Below, piece by piece: positions 9,773 to 19,275 of a stretch of DNA of 64,000 nucleotides. Below the pieces are notes generated by a model. It saw nothing but the letters and a program-made list of their open reading frames with translations. It was not told the DNA's origin and made no database searches. This stretch comes from Selaginella tamariscina (taxonomy: Eukaryota > Streptophyta > Lycopodiopsida > Selaginellales > Selaginellaceae). The first letter of the stretch is position 1; each line of letters opens with the position of its first letter. The position numbers and the translations under genes were made by a program. The stretch is taken from positions 288,427-352,426 of the forward strand of contig PUQB01000247.1 in NCBI GenBank assembly GCA_003024785.1, given 5' to 3'.

Positions 9773-12700
9773 TTATCCTTGTAGCACCGGTGGGTCATGA
9801 ACTCTGCTGCAATTCACCAGCAAACGGTGGACCTCCATCTCACTGAGCGATCGCCTTTGTAGAAAATATGTGACGTCCGGGTTCAAGCCAAGCACACGGC
9901 TGTAGACGAAGTACATGTGTACACATGGGCTCCAACTTTTGCTCTTCTGAAATGTAGAACAACTGCATGAAGGATAAGTATTAATAGTCACCTTTGCAGA
10001 GTCATTTCCTGCCGACACAACGAAAGCCTCCTTCCGTCCTCTAGCTGTCACTTCAACATTTCGCACACAACCTAAAAACGTCTTGGCCTTGCGGAAATTC
10101 TTCTCTTGTTCCTTAGACATTTTTGTTGGAGTCCGGACCATACGTCCTTCGAAAGGTGGAATTGTTGTAGATCCAGCTCCACGTGGTGGCGATGGTGTTT
10201 TGTCCTTCTGACCCTCATCTACTCTTCCTGCCATCCCCTGTAAACCTTCCAGAACAAAGCCTGCATCCTGTAGTTCTCTGACCTCCTCACTTGTCAGCTT
10301 CGTTTCCTTGAGCACAGGCCAAACCGTTGGTGGTGTTGGAATTCGTGACCGAAGAATTTTGCCGTTTGGCCGCGTGAAACACCCTGAATCTTTTGGGCAG
10401 AACCACATCATCTGTTGTACATACTCCTCATTCCCCAAGGCATCAATGTACATTCGTTTTCCATAGAATCCTGGTGCTGGCACTCTGCTTGGATAACCGA
10501 TTGGTTTTCCACACAGAGCAGTTCCTTCCTGATTCATCCCCAAACACTTAACCTTACTGGATGCTCCGATTCGTCTGATGGCCCACTCTGTTTGAGCAAT
10601 CTCTCTCTCCGAAACCTCTTCGAACCTTAACCTCTTTCTCCTGTTGTTTTGGACCACCCGCTCTGTGTACTCTACATCATGTCTGTGTGAACGTCGAGCA
10701 TCAGACTGTTCTGTTCCTGTGACTGTTCTCCTAACAGTTTGCACTCGAACGTTAGTGGTACTCGTGAACTCCGGGCTGGTCAAGTGTTCCTCGCCTTCCA
10801 CCAGATTGATAATTGTTGATGGAGATACACTTTTCCCCTCAGAGAGTTTGCGTTGCACTCGTTTCAACAGAGTTTCCTTCGAAGGCCCTGACCCTGTATA
10901 CCTCCCTTCTATTGCCGCTTTCACCTTCGCACTCTGCATAACTGCATCGGTGAGGTCTAACATTGTCGCCTCCAGCAGTGGTACTCTTTTGGCCAATCTT
11001 GCTCTTCTTGCTCTGCGTGAATCACTTCAGCATTGTTTGTAGTTGGAACGCTCGCAGTCCTTCTTCTGTCATGTCTCCCAGTTCCGCCATGGAGATGTGG
11101 TCCTCATGCCTGATCCACCAAGACAGCCATGTCTTCAAAGCTCGAATGTTTGACGCTCGTCCTTCCCAAAAAGACTCGAGAATTGCCAGTTGTTCTTTCT
11201 TAGATTGTTCATTCAGTGCTGCAGGCCAGGCACGAGCAAGCTTCATGTGTTCTTCGCGATGTTCTTCTGCGATCCATTTCTTTGTCACCTGACGCACGGA
11301 TTGCATAAAGTGAAACAGACAACTTCTTTCCCTCCCTTTCATCTTTGCTCCGTTGTTGAATACTTGGCGCAAGGCTATCCATATCGCTCCAGCCTCATCC
11401 GACATGAAACCAGCAAAGTTGACATTCTCCAAACCCTGCTTCTTACAAACCTCTAGCATTGTGTTCAAGAACTTCAGCACTGCAACATTATCTTCGCGGC
11501 ACATATCTGCGTAAGCTATAGTCACCATGGATCTGACACTGCAAGAGAGCGTTAGATAACGAAGATTAGAAAGTGTTATGAAGAGTTTTACAACTTACAA
11601 TGGGTCATAAAGGTGTATTCCAATTGTCGCCCAGTCTGGTATGCGGTGCGTGTGGTCCAGAACAACCCATTGATCATGAAGGTCTCCTCCACTTTGACAC
11701 CTTCTGATGTACTCAACTCCTGAACCCGGTCCCTCAACTGTCATTTTGAAGATCAGAGGCTGCTCCTCAGCACCATGCAGTTCCATCCCTGGAACATGTA
11801 TGACGTGAATGAAAGGTATTGGCAACTTTGTCTTCAGCTCCAGAAGACCCTCGTAACCCTCTCTAAAGTGTGTCTCCTTCTGTCTTGATTGTGTAATCCA
11901 GTCCCGAGTCCTAAAGAAAAGGTCACGTCAGTGTTTAGAGATCTAAAGAAAAATACCTTCGATGGTTTGTTAGAGGTTCAAGTTTTGAGAGTAAACCAGT
12001 GTACGAGACTTCTCCTTCTTCCTTGAAAAGTTCTTCAAAGATGAGCTCACGCGCGGCTTGAAACTCAATCACTCGTTGATTGGTTCGCGGACTGCTCTTT
12101 ACCACGTTGCTGACACTAGATCTGGCTCGCTGAACGTTTGAAGCTGACACTGAGGGGCTGACTGGATGCTGATGAACACCTCTGTGAATGAACAACCTTG
12201 TAAAAGAAATGTCGTCTGGCAGAATGTAGTACACATAAGCCGGACAAGTGTGCACCAGCAATGGCTCCTCTCCACAATGCTTACATTTCATGCCTATTAC
12301 TTTGCCTGTCTCAGTTGTCTTTGCCTTCTCCACAGCACCCTTGAAGTGACATTCATTTGCTTTCTTCTCAAAAGCCAAGTAGGGGCAGGTAGGATTGATG
12401 CATTTGAGATGTCCGACACATGAACTTCGACTGACTCGCGCCGGAACATGCCAGTGTGTTGTGCTCGGGTGTGTCCAATGGTAGCAGCCATCCTTGCGAT
12501 TCATCCCCGAGTACTTCTCTGTGCTTTCTTCTTAGGGGGAAGTTCGTAAATGACATTTCCATTGTATATCTGCGGTAGTTCAGAGACTCGTTTAACTTCA
12601 GACGAACCAATGAGATCCTTCCCTATCCTACATTTGTCTGCTCTTAGAAGACACACCAGCATGGATTCCTCACGCTCCTCTGTCCGCAACCTGAACAACG

Positions 12701-12935
12701 GGCCCTTTGCCGGGCACAATGTGTAAAAGACAAACTGGTTTGATGCATTGCCTTCTGGTAACAACTCCACATCTTCTCCAGAACTCGCAGAAACTGACAT
12801 CAATTGAACCACATGTATACTGAACCAACAAGGAATGTTGAAAGCAATGTGAAGATCATGTTCAAACACAAAAGCATTTCCATCTTCATCGACTGGGAAA
12901 TCTTTGTCAATGCCTTCATAGGTAACTCTGGCCAT
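9773..12935 (-). CDS. Mutator-like transposase with SWIM zinc finger (copy A)
   Basis: Cut-and-paste transposase, about 1018 residues in three exons: 12935-11957, 11910-11600 and 11538-9773. Introns are 46 and 61 bases with GT-AG ends. In order: an N-terminal region; a cysteine/histidine zinc-binding region with CVGHLKC...CPYLAF, CKHC and a HRGVHQH tail (about 12430-12160); the catalytic core with VLDHTHRIPDW (first acid, about 11641-11666), SDEAGA (second acid, about 11390-11410) and C..H in CLFHF (about 11310); and a SWIM finger CSCSTFQ...CVHMYF (about 9967-9913). The start ATG at 12933-12935 is shared by all copies. Relative to B and D, one-base shifts occur near 12530 and 11030, so this copy is nearly but not fully open; these may be sequence errors. 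It diverges from the accessory gene. Confidence 0.88.
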
Positions 12936-13480
12936 GACAACGCAAGGAGAAAGCTCGGTGGTTTAGGAAAGCAAAGCAAAAGATTAAACACACTTTCCCT
13001 CGCCAAAAAAAATTACAATCGTTATAATAAACGTGAATACACGTTTGTATATAATTAATTCTACGCTGCCCAGCTCACAGTGTTCTTAATGATGTCCTCT
13101 CTAGTATCACCGATTTAATTTAATTTCTACCTTTTATGATTTGAAATATCTTCACATTTACCAATTATTCACATATTTTAAAATAAACCCTAAATATTAA
13201 TGTCACATTTATTCCGTAGGGTTCACTGTTTTCATTGCGGCTAGGGTTTTTTGGTAGATAGGGTTTACTGTTTCCACTTGCGGCTAGGGTTCTTTCAATC
13301 TCAGATCTGTTTCCACTGCGGCAGATCCGAGGGTTTTTTCAATCTCAGATCTCAGAGTTACGGTTTCCACTGCGGCGCCATCCATTTCGACTCGATTCGT
13401 GCAGCGCCCAAGTATATCAATGGAGATTTCTGTGCCGATTTAGATTGTCGGCACCATCCTGCTCAGCCGGCGGCCACAAG
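12936..13480. promoter_or_regulatory. Bidirectional promoter region, transposase side
   Basis: This stretch lies between the transposase start and the first mini-exon of the accessory leader. It is AT-rich at first, then from about 13220 holds repeated phrases GCGGCTAGGGTTTTTT, TTTCCACTGCGGC and AATCTCAGATCT. The phrase order resembles a plant 5' untranslated leader (CTAGGGTTT), so transcription of the accessory gene probably begins about here. No clear TATA box is evident. Confidence 0.5.
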
Positions 13481-14253
13481 GTATGTGTAATTTCTGTATT
13501 TTATGATTTGCGGCTCAAAGTATTTCTTTTTCAGAGATATAGGGTCTTCCCATTTGTGCCGACTGAGAGCGACGGCACCATCCTGGTTCAGTCGGCAAAC
13601 ACAAGGTATTCGATTTATTTATTTTTTTCCTTGCGGCTCAAGTATCCGTGTCACAATGTTCTTTTTTCAGAGAATGGGTCTTTCCATTTGTGCCGACTGA
13701 GAGTGACGGCACCATCCTGGTTCAGTCGGCAAACACAAGGTATTTTCGATTTGTTTTTTTTTGCTTTCTGGCTCAAGTATTCGTATCACAATGTTTTTTT
13801 TTCAGAGTTAATGGTCTTCCATTTGTGCCGACTGAGAGTGACGGCACCATCCTTTCAGTCGGCAGCCACAAGGTATTTTGATTTGTTTATATTTTGCTTT
13901 GCGGCTCAAGTATCCGTATCACAATGTTTTTTTTTCAGAGTTAATGTGTCTTCCCATTTGTGCCGACTGAGAGTGACGGCACCATCCTTCTTCAGTCGGC
14001 AGCCACAAGGTATTTTGAATTAGTTTATTTTTTTCTTTGCGTCTCAAGTATTTCTTTTAAACCAGTTAATGGGTCTTCCCATTTGTGCCGTCTGAGAGGG
14101 ACGGCACCATCCTATCTCAGTCGGCACCATTATCTCTTCAGTGCCGTCTGAAAGGGTCGGCACAAACTATCTCAGTCGGCAGGATTTGTTCTTCTACATC
14201 TCTCTGCCGACTGAGAGGGTCGGCACCATCTAGCTTGAGTCGGCAGCCACAAG
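13441..14253 (+). repeat. Tandem mini exon-intron array in the accessory-gene leader
   Basis: A unit of about 130 bases is repeated. Each has a splice acceptor (polyT-CAG), an exon-like core of about 70 bases (AGTTAATGGGTCTTCC...GTGCCGACTGAGAG.GACGGCACCATCC...CAGTCGGCAGCCACAAG) and a donor GTATTT. Exon-like cores are 13535-13605, 13671-13739, 13806-13872, 13939-14009 and a longer one 14066-14253, with an upstream partial ending 13480. A last intron 14254-14320 joins to the coding exon. Each core holds GTGCCG...CGGCAC and TGCCGACTGA...TCAGTCGGCA inverted pairs. It is conserved in C and, inverted, in B and D. It could act as a spliced leader, a folded RNA or a binding-site array for the element's proteins. 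Confidence 0.85.
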
Positions 14254-14330
14254 GTTAGTCATCTTTGTTTGTTTTTTTATTTTGTCTCCTAATCAATTGA
14301 CTTGTGTGTTTGCTTTCCAGAGTTTACAAA

Positions 14331-17300
14331 ATGGTGAGAGCTTCAAAACGTCTACTAGAGACTGCGCCTGATGAAGAGCCACGGGAAGAGAAGAGGATAT
14401 CGAAGCAGAAGCGAGGCAAGAGAGGAGAACCATCTAATGTAGCAAAGGAGGATCCTCCAGTGACTCAGTCTGGAGTAGTACCAGTTGAGCAAGAACAGCC
14501 TCCACCAACCATCACAGATTTCCCGGAGAGCTCGTCGCAGTTGCCTCCTTCATCCGCTGAGGTTGCAGTCCTGAACGAGCAAGTGCAGATGACAGAGGCA
14601 GTTGAAGCTAGCGAGGACGACTTGGAGGAGGCAGTCAGCAAAAAGAGAGGCCGCGGGAAAGCTGATTCAAAAGGCAAGAAGGCGAAGAGCGATAAGGAGC
14701 CGAAGGAGTTATACAGCATACCGGCGAGCCTGCATTTGGAGAGCTCAGCAAACCTGCTCGACAAAATTACTATCAAGGGACTTGGTGATCCTCCTGATGT
14801 GCCCATCTGTAGAATACATTCGAACGAGGTGGTTCGACGAGTGAACCCAGGGGACTTGGACAGGCTGGTGTCATCGTTGAAGAAGGCTGGTTATCTACGC
14901 AACACGGCCTTGTTCATTCTGTCCATCGGAGATCGACTCACTGCTGAGGAGCTATCGGAGCTGTCGAAGGACACGATTCAGTACGAGCAGCACCGGTCTT
15001 TCGAGCAAGCTCTTACTCAGCCGGAGTACAAACAGTGGGCTTCAAGGCTCTCAAACAGGAAGTTTAGCTGCTGGGACGGGAACCATAGGCTACAGGCTTT
15101 GCAGAAGCTGTACCGAGAGGATGCAGAGGACAACCAGCGATGGGCTATTGCGTTCGATCGAGTTTCATCTCCACGGAGAACCTCGACATTCTTCAACTGG
15201 TTTCGATGTTCCAATCGATTAACATGTGAGTATTTTCTTTTCTTTTTGTTAAGAGTTTAGACTTACAGTTTCGTTGAACAGATCTTCAGCAACATCTGTG
15301 GAAACAACGCTACCACATATTCTCCTCGCTGTAAAGGCGGTCTGCACTAGTACAGAAGGAACTCAGAAAATCCTCGAGTCACTCACGGAGGTTGATCGTC
15401 TTGAGGTGCGGAAGTGGAAGGAGAGTTCAGCAGGAAAGACGGCTTGGCATCCTCTTCCGAACTGATCTGCGCAAAGATCCTTTTCAAGGTAACCTCCGAT
15501 TTAATTTATAGGAAAGAATTTTTTAACTTATTCTATGTGCAGAACGAGATCGACGATGATCTCGACAGAGCAGTCACCAGTGCTAAGGGCAATTCACAGG
15601 TTGAGGTGAACCTGAAGCAGCTAGTGTACAAGAAGCATGACAAGCGTATGCACAAGTTCCTCTCCATCATAGACCCAGACTTGGGGAGGAGTGGTTCCAG
15701 AAGGTGACAAACATCTCTCATAAGCAGTGTCGCTGGATGGGCATTGAGAAGCTGTATGCGATGTCAAAGGCGAAGATTCCAAACATGCTGCGACTCCGAT
15801 ACTGAACAAGCTCACCCGTCTCGAATCCAAGGCAGAACAACAGACACTTGGGCTACCGGCATGCAGGACAAAGAGTGGATCAAGTGGTTCACCTTGGACT
15901 TATATTGGAAGGCTGTGCGAGGAAGCCATTCAGATCCTTAAGGGGTTGCGAGAGGATGGTGAAGAAGTTGGAACGGATGTCGACTTCATGAGCTGGTTTG
16001 ACGAGATGAAACTCGGAGCAAGTGCCTGGTCTTTCAGCCCTTCCATGACTGCATTCGGTTCAATTATTCGATGGAGCCGAATGAGTTTCTGGAGCGTGAG
16101 GAATCTGCGCGTCGGATGATATGGAGGTAAGCTTTCAATCCAGCATTGCTACTGTCTGACTTTGTGTTACAGGTTCATACTGGCGAAGCAAATGACACCG
16201 TCCCATACGATGAAGCTGTGGACAGATCATACAAGCGAGCCTCACATGTGGTCGAAGAGCAGAGGAGCTCTAACACCGTTCGAACGGGAGCATGTTCCAT
16301 TCTGGCTCGACTGTCCGTCGCAACAGCCACCAGCTTGGGAGAGCTCACTGGCAAATGATCTACCAGCGATTGTTTGGGAGCCGGAAGAAGTAGAGGCTAT
16401 CAAGAAGAGCAAGATGAAGAAGACGGTGCGGAAGACAACTACACCTGCAAAGGGATCGGGAGCGGGACCAAGCTCTTCTACAGCACCTCCGCCGGCATTC
16501 GACTTTACAATCAATGAGGTGCAGCCACTTGTAGCTAGTTTGGACATCAAGGACGACCTGATGACCTTCATCCCGACCCTGGCTGCATCCCGTGGATCCT
16601 ACGACCTAGCTGTGTGCGACATGGAGGAGATGAGCAGGTCTTTCTTCGAGCCGGGTGCTTCCCAGACAGAGGTGTACACCAAGCTCCGACAACAGGTTGA
16701 CAGACTACATACGGTTGAGTCACAAACGGTGTTCCAGGAAGTGGTAGGTGAATACGGCTTCAACCTCATCATCCTCGACTTGCCCAATGAGCTTGTATAT
16801 GGAGGTGCTAGCATCAACAAGGACATTGTGCAGCTAGATCCGGTGAAGTTTGAGGAGGCCTTGCAGTTCAGTGGAATGCACTTGGCAGCGAGTGGTTTCA
16901 TGGTCGTCTTCGCGAGTTCTCCTTCTGTTTCGGCGGTGATTCAGGCGGCTGCAGTAATCAACTTGGAGGTTGCAGGGACTTACAGCGTCTACCGTGCACG
17001 AGGCTGGGGATACCGTGACAAAATTAAGGTAAGCTAGCTATTCAAGTTCAAGTTTAACTTGGTCTATGTGGCAGGATAACTTGTTAGTTCTCTTGGTGCT
17101 GCAAAGCTCTGAGAAGAAGTCGAAGAGGCCAAACCCTCTGGCGTTGACACGATCCTCGTCGACACCGCCGACCGTTATCAGGAGGCTTGGTAAGGAAGTA
17201 CTTTGCTTTTTTATCCTAATGGAAGTTTGTGCAGGATGATGATTCAACCGAAGAGTGTTCGACTCATGCAGCTTTTGATCGAGCGTCTCAGTAGACCTGG

Positions 17301-17532
17301 CGACCTAGTCTGGGATATTGGTTCCGGAACCGGGTCATCGTTGTTAGCTGCCGTCGAGCTCGGAAGGAATATTATAGGAACCGAGAAGAGTTTCAAACTC
17401 TCTAGGTTGGCAACAAACAAGCTCGCAGAGAACATTAGACCAGAAGAATTACCTACTCAAACACCTCCACGTCCAAGCGTAACTGGTGGTTCGAGAACTG
17501 CAGCTTTACTTAAGATGAAGAAGAAACTTTAG
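14331..17532 (+). CDS. ParB-like domain fused to beta-class DNA amino-methyltransferase domain (copy A)
   Basis: Accessory protein of about 980 residues. Coding exons are 14331-15225, 15282-15488, 15543-16126, 16173-17028, 17075-17189 and 17235-17532. Residues about 1-140 are basic and low-complexity with nuclear-signal-like KKRGRGK. Residues about 150-270 resemble ParB/sulfiredoxin-fold domains: DLDRLVSSLKKAGYL and WDGNHRLQAL (15072-15089). A long helical middle follows. The C-terminal third fits the N4/N6 DNA methyltransferase family in beta order: GFNLIILDLPNELVYGG at the motif IV position (16760-16800), then GFMVVFASSP, then GDLVWDIGSGTGSSL (17307-17345) for motif I and IIGTEKS for motif II. 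The usual DPPY/SPPY is DLPN here. This copy has single-base shifts near 15150 and elsewhere relative to C. The ATG follows acceptor TTTCCAG at 14320. Confidence 0.85.
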
Positions 17533-17676
17533 CTAATGTATATTGAGTAATAAATTAAGCTAATATAAAAAAAAAATAAGATAAAATACAACAGTTTTAA
17601 TAGAATTCTTTTTTGCCGACTGAGGCCAATACTGCCGACCAGAAAGAATATTCTATGAAATAATATTCGAGCCCAG
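17533..17676. promoter_or_regulatory. 3' end of accessory gene and right subterminal motifs
   Basis: A likely polyadenylation signal (AATAAA) lies about 20 bases after the stop codon. At 17614-17643 come TGCCGACTGAGG and CTGCCGACC, the same core as the central array, then GAATATTC-type palindromes to about 17672. In C the corresponding run (49791-49829) is longer and fits the alternating GAA/TTC heat-shock spacing better. Confidence 0.6.
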
Positions 17677-17712
17677 GCCTCCTGGCCCCAAGCCTCCAAA
17701 ATGGCGGCACTC
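17677..17712 (-). repeat. Right terminal inverted repeat, copy A
   Basis: Ends ...CCAAAATGGCGGCACTC next to the target duplication AAATAATAA. Read inward it starts GAGTGCCGCCATTTTGGAGG. Confidence 0.88.
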
Positions 17713-17849
17713 AAATAATAACATTAGTTTCTTTATTTAATAACATGGACAGATATTTCTCAGTAGCCAAAGCCAAACGGGTGAAAGCATTTAACAAGGT
17801 TGCTCACCCAATATGTTCTTCACAAGTAATAGCCCGTTGTGTGTGTGCT

Positions 17850-18640
17850 TCGCAATCGTTGCACAGATTGGATCTCAAGCAAAATCTCTGGTAAACAGGA
17901 TGTGTGGGTCATTTACACATAAATCATCTAAACATTCTTACCGAAGCACTTCATATATGCTAGTTAAGTCGAGATTGGATTGCTACATTAGAGGTGAACG
18001 GAGAGATGTATTGGGGAAGGTCAGCACGGAATCCTAAAGAAGCCAAGATTGAAGCAGCTCAAGCTGCAATAACTGCCATAGAACGACTTGAGAGAAGTAA
18101 GTATACATGTGCATGACCAAGTATCTGTAAGGAACATTTGTGGTCACATCATTGTGTACAGTATTGGCATGTGCATTTTCAAGGGTGTGGTTACTTATGA
18201 ATTTCTTACTGTATATAATATGCTTGAGTCTGTATATCAAGGCTTCCTATGCTAGAATATGTGAGTGAATATACATAACATATACATCTCATAAAGTTAT
18301 GCAGGTTTAATTTTTATTTTCCTTCTTATGTCATAACAATAATACATGTTAAATCTCTTTTACAAAGTATTGGAATTAAAGAGGGCCATTGTGCAAACTA
18401 GTTCAGGTTTGTTATACATACATCCGTACATTTTGTAGTTCTCTATATATGTTTTTACATAGTGTTTTGATGTGCGTGTGATCGAATAACATAGATTTTT
18501 AATTAGGTGTTCCTGGGGAAAAAGGTGAGGCTGCTCAACATCACACAACGTGAAGAACAAAAGATCCAATAAAAAACGAGTACGTGAAGATGGTGAAGGA
18601 TTATCAAGGATCAACCATTATAAAGCCTTCAATTATGTGG
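17850..18640 (+). pseudogene. dsRNA-binding-domain gene remnant between transposons A and B
   Basis: A plus-strand exon ending at the donor AGAGAA|GTAAGT (about 18096) encodes DWIATLEVNGEMYWG and NPKEAKIEAAQAAITAIERL, the last strand pair and second helix of a double-stranded-RNA-binding domain. Just upstream, SLVNRMCGSFTHKSSKHSY and YRSTSYML fit the first part, but in another frame; the shift is shared with unit 2 (50010-50260), so it predates the duplication or marks a splice site I cannot place. A further exon-like piece near 18509-18553 reads VPGEKGEAAQHHTT. The protein would be a small DRB-type partner of RNA silencing. The transposons on both sides isolate it from any normal context, so I call it a remnant. 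Confidence 0.6.
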
Positions 18641-19081
18641 AAGCCGAATATACATGTACATATCCGTCTATTTGTTTGGTTGATTCCTGGGTCACCATTG
18701 GCAAAGATACACATAATCTTGGATCTTTATGCATGTTTATCTATCTGATTATCACCTTATTACGAAGAGTGGGAGACATAATGGATACATTAATAAAACT
18801 ATTACAAGAGATTTCTTCATTGTGTTAATTGGTTTTAACACAAATGAATGTGTACAAAAATATGTAGATAGACAGACAGACATGCACGCTCATGTGCACA
18901 AGTGACGCGCACAAAACACACAGACACTCTATTTTTTAAATTATAGATAAAACACATGCGGTAAGCATTGGCTTAGGGGGTACGACGATCTCCTTAATAT
19001 CAGACCAATGTTCAATTTCCATTGCTTAGTCATGTGTAATGCACAATGTGAGATTGAAGTATTTCCAATTAAAATAAAGTG
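18641..19081. other. AT-rich stretch next to transposon B, no gene seen
   Basis: Non-coding DNA with CA-rich and TAGATAGACAGACAGACA runs, ending at the 9-bp target duplication TAGTTTTAT (19082-19090). Confidence 0.5.
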
Positions 19082-19275
19082 TAGTTTTATGAGTGCCGCC
19101 ATTTTGGAGGCTTGGGGCCAGGAGGCCTGGGCTCGAATATTCTAGAATATTTTAGAATATTCTTTCTGGTCGGCAGTATTGGCCTCAGTCGGCAAAAAAG
19201 AATTCTAGTAAAACTGTTGTATTTCTATCTTATTCTTTTTTATATTAGCTTAATTTATTACTCAATATACATTAG

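Larger units (their letters stand above)
9576..17712. mobile_element. Mutator-like transposon, copy A (transposase + ParB-like/methyltransferase)
   Basis: This 8137-bp element is bounded by a perfect 9-bp target duplication AAATAATAA (9567-9575 and 17713-17721). The ends form an imperfect terminal inverted repeat: GGGTCTCGGCGAAAAGGAGGCTCC at the left and, read inward, GAGTGCCGCCATTTTGGAGG at the right. They share 24 of 36 aligned positions, including the block GGAGGCT..GG..CAGGAGGC. A 9-bp duplication is characteristic of Mutator-like elements, and the minus-strand gene is a MULE-type transposase. Two genes diverge from a 1.4-kb centre: transposase (12935 to 9773) and accessory protein (14331 to 17532). 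It is the most complete of the four copies, although both genes contain small frame breaks. Confidence 0.95.

Noticed and set aside
13445-14151. Open frames of up to 192 codons across the leader array
   Set aside because: They read through the repeats (recurring HLCRLR.TAPS) and cross clear introns; they arise from the repeat period, not from a protein.
13441-14253. CRISPR-like regular repeats
   Set aside because: The repeats carry splice sites, have repeat-like spacers, and sit in a plant transposon leader; there is no cas gene and no unique spacer set.
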